DNA of 40,464 nt, taken from Candidatus Dojkabacteria bacterium. GTDB taxonomy: Bacteria > Patescibacteria > Dojkabacteria > SC72. This document shows positions 37,989-40,464 of the stretch, piece after piece (positions within the stretch are counted from its first letter, which is position 1; each line of letters starts with the position of its first letter). The position numbers and the translations under genes were made by a program. The stretch covers positions 1 to 40,464 of the forward strand of contig JALNYV010000020.1 of assembly GCA_023229785.1 (NCBI GenBank), written 5' to 3'. The notes below the pieces were generated by a model. The model was not told where the DNA came from. It worked only from the letters and a program-made list of their open reading frames with translations, and searched no databases.

Positions 37989-38183
37989 ATGTTAAAACCA
38001 CAAAACGGCTATATTACTCTTTGCAGTTATTGCGGAGAGCAAGTAGGTAATACACAAAAGTATTGTAAAGTTTGTAAAACACAAAAAGGAAGAAAGGAAA
38101 TTTTTGACGCTAATGCGGAAATCTTTAAACAAAACAAAGAACTAGGTTATGAAATTCCGGCTGAATTAAAAAACTGGAAATGA
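37989..38183 (+). CDS. zinc-ribbon protein
   Basis: A 64-residue protein with CSYC and CKVC separated by 13 residues, a compact zinc ribbon, then a helical charged half. It overlaps the HNH gene start by 4 nt. It may be a DNA- or protein-binding partner of the neighbouring nucleases. Not recognised further. Confidence 0.55.
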   Translation: MLKPQNGYITLCSYCGEQVGNTQKYCKVCKTQKGRKEIFDANAEIFKQNKELGYEIPAELKNWK

Positions 38184-38623
38184 AAACTTATTTTAAAAAG
38201 GACTTAATTAAAAAATTCAAAAAACAGAAAAGCAAGAAAAGCAAGCTAGGAAAAGAGTGTAAAGATTTGTGGACTTTTATAGTAAAAGCGAGAGCTAACT
38301 GGGCGTGCGAAGTATGTGGGAAAGATGACGGCAAGCTAGACGCTCACCACTTTTTTACTAAAGGCGGTCATCCGCATTTGAAGTATGATATTGAAAACGG
38401 TATGGCGCTTTGTTTTGTTCACCATACAGGTGGGAGAGAGGGCGCACATCACGACCCGTTATTTACCGATAAAATACTCGGTAGAATAGCAGGTTATAGA
38501 CAAATAAGAACAGAAAAGTGGTATCAATCGCTTATCCACAAGTCGCAGAACGGTTATAAATTAGACTTGAATTTAGAGAAACTTTATTTAGAGCAAGAGG
38601 CTAATAAATATGAAAAAGGCTAA
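38180..38623 (+). CDS. HNH nuclease, NinG-like position
   Basis: The 147-residue protein has a very basic N-terminus (KKFKKQKSKKSKLGK), a CEVC knuckle, and an HNH core: LDAHHFFTKGGHPHLKYDIENGMALCFVHH, followed by GAHHDP. Phage proteins with this layout include NinG-type recombination factors and small HNH nucleases. Its place in the replication operon favours a recombination or resolution role over homing. It ends 84 nt before the regulator gene. Confidence 0.65.
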   Translation: MKTYFKKDLIKKFKKQKSKKSKLGKECKDLWTFIVKARANWACEVCGKDDGKLDAHHFFTKGGHPHLKYDIENGMALCFVHHTGGREGAHHDPLFTDKILGRIAGYRQIRTEKWYQSLIHKSQNGYKLDLNLEKLYLEQEANKYEKG

Positions 38624-38684
38624 GTATAGCAAGAAATAGCTGTTGATAACTAGGCCTTGACTTATATAATACACGTGCTATACT
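38623..38684 (+). promoter_or_regulatory. inverted repeat flanking two overlapping promoters
   Basis: AGTATAGCA (38623-38631) and TGCTATACT (38676-38684) are perfect 9-bp inverted copies 44 bp apart. The right copy covers the -10 box of one promoter. They could be operator halves bound by the ribbon-helix-helix product of the next gene, with looping, or arms of an RNA stem. Confidence 0.5.
38643..38684 (+). promoter_or_regulatory. two overlapping sigma70-type promoters
   Basis: The first has TTGATA (38643-38648), 16 bp, TATAAT (38665-38670). The second has TTGACT (38657-38662), 16 bp, TATACT (38679-38684). Both would start just before the regulator gene at 38707 and feed the run of small genes to the window end and beyond the junction. 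Confidence 0.6.
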
Positions 38685-38706
38685 GATAATATAAAGATAA
38701 AACAAT

Positions 38707-38871
38707 ATGACTAAAACACTAATGATAAAATTTAAGGGGGACAAAGCTGAACTACACGCCTGGCTTAAAGAATGGTCTGAAAAGAGCGACCGGACTATGA
38801 ACGGTAAAATCCTTGAACTAATAAATGAATTTAAAGAACAATATGGGCAAAGCGACAATAGACCAACTTAA
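38707..38871 (+). CDS. Arc/MetJ-like ribbon-helix-helix regulator
   Basis: The 54-residue protein has a short N-terminal strand (TLMIKFKG), a first helix (KAELHAWLKEWSEKS), a turn and a second helix beginning RTMNGKILELINEF. This corresponds to Arc's RSVNSEIYQRVMESF helix. Such proteins bind DNA as dimers through the strand. Its own promoter region holds a 9-bp inverted repeat, so autoregulation is likely. It is the best regulator candidate in the genome. Its end overlaps the next gene by 29 bp. Confidence 0.65.
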   Translation: MTKTLMIKFKGDKAELHAWLKEWSEKSDRTMNGKILELINEFKEQYGQSDNRPT

Positions 38872-39010
38872 TACACTATTTGAACTTTACGATGATGCAG
38901 AAGTCCTTTATAGCCGAGATAACCTAAAGGACATTACCAAGAAAGAAGCAGATTACCTTATCAAGGAACAAACTATGTTCAATCTAGGCTTAACTAATAA
39001 AGAAAAATAA
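38843..39010 (+). CDS. hypothetical protein
   Basis: A 55-residue helical protein with ATIDQLNTLFELYDDA and ITKKEADYLIKEQ, reminiscent of small helical modules at the end of phage recombination proteins, in which a Q..I helix is followed by a T..EA..LI motif. I chose ATG 38843 (CAATATG context). It overlaps the regulator gene. Confidence 0.45.
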   Translation: MGKATIDQLNTLFELYDDAEVLYSRDNLKDITKKEADYLIKEQTMFNLGLTNKEK

Positions 39011-39011
39011 T

Positions 39012-39206
39012 ATGGACAACATCTTTGGTACAAACTTAACACAAACAGACATTATGGAACTTACTGTCTATGAATACATAAAAAAAGAAGCCTATGAGAA
39101 AGCCGGGCTGACTTATCTAGGCAATGACCAATATCTAGGCACAGACAGCCAATGGAAAGAAGCTGAAAAACTTTTAGAGGATTATTTAACTAATAATGAT
39201 TTATAA
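39012..39206 (+). CDS. hypothetical acidic protein
   Basis: A 64-residue protein, one base after the previous stop, mostly helical with a central YLGNDQYLGTDSQW turn and a helical acidic end. It ends 5 nt before the next gene. Not recognised. Confidence 0.5.
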   Translation: MDNIFGTNLTQTDIMELTVYEYIKKEAYEKAGLTYLGNDQYLGTDSQWKEAEKLLEDYLTNNDL

Positions 39207-39211
39207 ACTAT

Positions 39212-39547
39212 ATGGAATTTGGAAATTGCAAACATTGTGGAGCGCCTAATGTGAAAAATCCTAAAACTGGTAAAATCTTCTGTCAGAACAAATGCTGGCT
39301 TAATGGAAGTGGCAGTCAGAAAATAGCACCAAAACCTCAAGGCGTGGCAAATTTTGACAAATTTAACGCTAATAGGAACGAAGACATCAAGGAACATATG
39401 GCTATTAAGCTGGCCTTTGAAGCCTGGGTAGCTGGCAAGATACAGAAAGATGATATTAAGACGACTGCTCAATGGATTTATACCATAAGACTTCTTAGAG
39501 AGAATCCGAAAGGAGATATTCAAGGAGATGCAGACTTAATGTTTTAA
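39212..39547 (+). CDS. zinc-knuckle protein with helical C-terminus
   Basis: The 111-residue protein has an N-terminal zinc ribbon, CKHCGAPNVKNPKTGKIFCQNKC, a disordered basic linker, and a helical second half (HMAIKLAFEAWVAGKIQKD, TAQWIYTIRLLRE). Similar N-termini are found on small phage replication-region proteins. A branched hairpin follows its stop. Exact role unknown. Confidence 0.5.
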   Translation: MEFGNCKHCGAPNVKNPKTGKIFCQNKCWLNGSGSQKIAPKPQGVANFDKFNANRNEDIKEHMAIKLAFEAWVAGKIQKDDIKTTAQWIYTIRLLRENPKGDIQGDADLMF

Positions 39548-39549
39548 AT

Positions 39550-39620
39550 AACCTGTAAAGGTTCTAATGCTATAAGAGAGGAGCGTCCGGCTGAATCCCT
39601 CCGCTGGAGGCTTCCTCTCT
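39550..39620 (+). other. intergenic hairpins, one branched
   Basis: AACCT / AGGTT (39550-39554, 39559-39563) forms a small stem. AGAGAGGA / TCCTCTCT (39575-39582, 39613-39620) encloses a CCTCC-GCT-GGAGG hairpin (39598-39610). The following bases are not T-rich. The outer stem contains GAGAGGAG, SD-like but 50 nt from the next start, so it may mainly end or stabilise transcripts. Confidence 0.45.
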
Positions 39621-39631
39621 AAGCAAAGATT

Positions 39632-39976
39632 ATGACTATAAGAGAATTAATAAATGAATATAGAAATAAACTAGTTGACGCTTCTTCCTTAAGTCCAGAT
39701 GTTGCTTCAAGAACTTTAGTTGAATTAACAGCTCTTATAGGAAATCTTAATGAAGAAATTTTAAAAAGAAAAATAGCCTTTAATGACAAAAAACTAGCGT
39801 ATATGATAGAGATTAAGTCCGTTGCTAAAGCGCAGGTAATGGCTGAAACCAGCCCGGAATACATAGCTTATGAAGAAGTTAAAATGAGTTTGGACTTAAT
39901 GAAAGAAATGATTAGAGGTTTGAAATACTACCTTAGAAGCCAAGAAGACGAATATAAATTAAGCAAAAATCTATGA
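39632..39976 (+). CDS. helical hypothetical protein
   Basis: A 114-residue protein predicted to be entirely helical, with a region like RTLVELTALIGNLNEEILKRKIAFNDKK, a second block (EYIAYEEVKMSLDLMKEMIRGLKYYL) and a coiled-coil character. Small proteins of this kind sit near SSB or recombination genes in phages. It overlaps the next gene by 4 nt. Confidence 0.5.
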   Translation: MTIRELINEYRNKLVDASSLSPDVASRTLVELTALIGNLNEEILKRKIAFNDKKLAYMIEIKSVAKAQVMAETSPEYIAYEEVKMSLDLMKEMIRGLKYYLRSQEDEYKLSKNL

Positions 39977-40278
39977 TTAAAAGAGAAGACTGGTTTAACA
40001 CCTTAGAACAAAACTTTGCTATCGGAATGGAGATAATGAAGAAGAAGAACGCAGACTTTTCCGGCGAGTTTAATCCGGTTAAAAACTTTGAAGGAGCAGA
40101 ACTGGCCGGCGTAACCGTAGAGAGAGTAATCCTTGTCAGAATAGTAGATAAGATAAGCAGAATTAGCACGTTGTTTGATAAACAGGAAACAGTAAAAGAT
40201 GAAACTATTCAAGACACCTTAATTGACCTTATGAACTATACAAACATCTTAAGTACATATATTAAATTAAAAAAATGA
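39973..40278 (+). CDS. DUF1599-like / nucleotide-modification-associated protein
   Basis: A 101-residue helical protein with KKKNADFSGEFNPVKNFEGAELAGVTVERVILVRIVDKISRISTLF and a late DTLIDLMNYTNIL helix, the pattern of the DUF1599 group, distantly related to MazG-type all-alpha NTP pyrophosphatases. These are common in phages and may adjust nucleotide pools. Metal ligands are only partly recognisable. It overlaps both neighbours by 4 nt. Confidence 0.6.
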   Translation: MIKREDWFNTLEQNFAIGMEIMKKKNADFSGEFNPVKNFEGAELAGVTVERVILVRIVDKISRISTLFDKQETVKDETIQDTLIDLMNYTNILSTYIKLKK

Positions 40279-40373
40279 AACTAACACAAAAACAAAACTA
40301 TTATTTAGCCTTTATAGGCGGTATGGCCTTCTATGCAATCATCTGCGACTTAGTAAATAAGTTTATTAAATAA
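40275..40373 (+). CDS. 32-residue membrane miniprotein
   Basis: One hydrophobic helix (about residues 9-27; YLAFIGGMAFYAIICDLV) is flanked by basic ends. It begins in an ATGA overlap with the previous gene and ends 6 nt before the lipoprotein, so it is the second last gene before the window junction. Not recognised. Confidence 0.5.
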   Translation: MKLTQKQNYYLAFIGGMAFYAIICDLVNKFIK

Positions 40374-40379
40374 AACATT

Positions 40380-40464
40380 ATGAAAAAATTTTTATTATTT
40401 ATTCCATTTCTATTTCTGCTTGTTGGTTGCGGTAATATGGGTTCAGGTACTCACACCGGTTATG
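40380..40464 (+). CDS. lipoprotein N-terminus (continues at base 1)
   Basis: The frame gives a basic start (MKK), a hydrophobic core and the lipobox LVGC with Cys17, a signal-peptidase-II site. GNMGSGTHTGY follows and then the window ends in mid-codon. The final G joins GC at base 1 to give Gly and the frame runs on to 155, for 79 residues in all. After lipidation the mature protein is a membrane-anchored, Gly/Ser/Tyr-rich chain. Glycine rather than Asp at +2 would allow outer-membrane sorting if the host has one. Small phage lipoproteins often block receptors (Cor, Llp), which is a guess here. Confidence 0.75.
   Translation, partial: MKKFLLFIPFLFLLVGCGNMGSGTHTGY

Noticed and set aside
1..40464. 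Alternative genetic code (TGA read as an amino acid), as in some uncultured hosts
   Set aside because: TGA ends many genes at sensible places, for example 247-249, 5876-5878 and 8860-8862, with overlapping starts; Trp is encoded by TGG.

Overview
The window looks like one complete genome of a tailed, probably short-tailed (podovirus-like) bacteriophage. All supported genes are on the + strand. The DNA is AT-rich, TGA acts as a normal stop, and cell-wall hydrolases and a lipoprotein point to a bacterial host with peptidoglycan. The two ends join in frame: a lipoprotein that starts at 40380 continues through base 1 to a stop at 153-155. The window is therefore most likely a circular or circularly permuted molecule of about 40.5 kb opened inside a hexanucleotide repeat. 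I cannot name the host. Most start codons sit in an AT-rich context such as TATATG with no Shine-Dalgarno (SD) sequence, and a handful of small genes have very strong SD sequences. The clearest promoters are sigma70-type.

Layout. (1) 36.25-40.46 kb and 0-5.34 kb form an early/accessory arm. It holds a replication initiator with internal iterons, a PD-(D/E)XK nuclease, HNH nucleases, a ribbon-helix-helix regulator, a nucleotide-metabolism-like protein, a broken cytosine methyltransferase, a YopX-like protein, an SPFH/prohibitin-like membrane protein, a small zincin-like protein and many zinc-ribbon miniproteins, with several structured non-coding stretches. (2) 5.34-10.8 kb starts with a consensus promoter and a terminated leader, then the packaging and head genes: putative small terminase, large terminase, portal, scaffold and SU10-type capsid protein. 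(3) 11.1-20.9 kb is a glycan cluster of about ten genes inside the structural region: five glycosyltransferases, a sugar aminotransferase, a formyltransferase, a UDP-sulfoquinovose-synthase-like epimerase, a sulfotransferase and a methyltransferase. (4) 20.9-36.1 kb holds fibres, a tail adaptor, the lysis genes (two membrane proteins and an M23 peptidase), a nozzle/hub candidate, a LamG/Gly-rich adhesin, a CHAP-tipped internal protein and an ejection-type protein. There is no tape-measure candidate.

How it may work. Two main transcription units each start with promoter, structured leader and intrinsic terminator, then the first gene (5344-5609 before the terminase; 36253-36422 before the replication initiator). 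This suggests transcription is gated by antitermination or attenuation, much like lambda pR'-tR'. The genome has no DNA or RNA polymerase, primase, helicase, integrase or recognisable repressor, so it probably relies on the host replisome recruited by its own initiator.

The most unusual content is the late-expressed glycan cluster, which predicts a sulfonated and/or sulfated, N-formylated sugar made by the phage, either on virion proteins or on the host surface. Other notable points are the out-of-frame iterons in the initiator gene, a pseudoknotted three-way-junction leader RNA, an HNH gene that carries a second copy of the fibre gene's C-terminal codons, and two genes that can be read through only by a +1 frame change.
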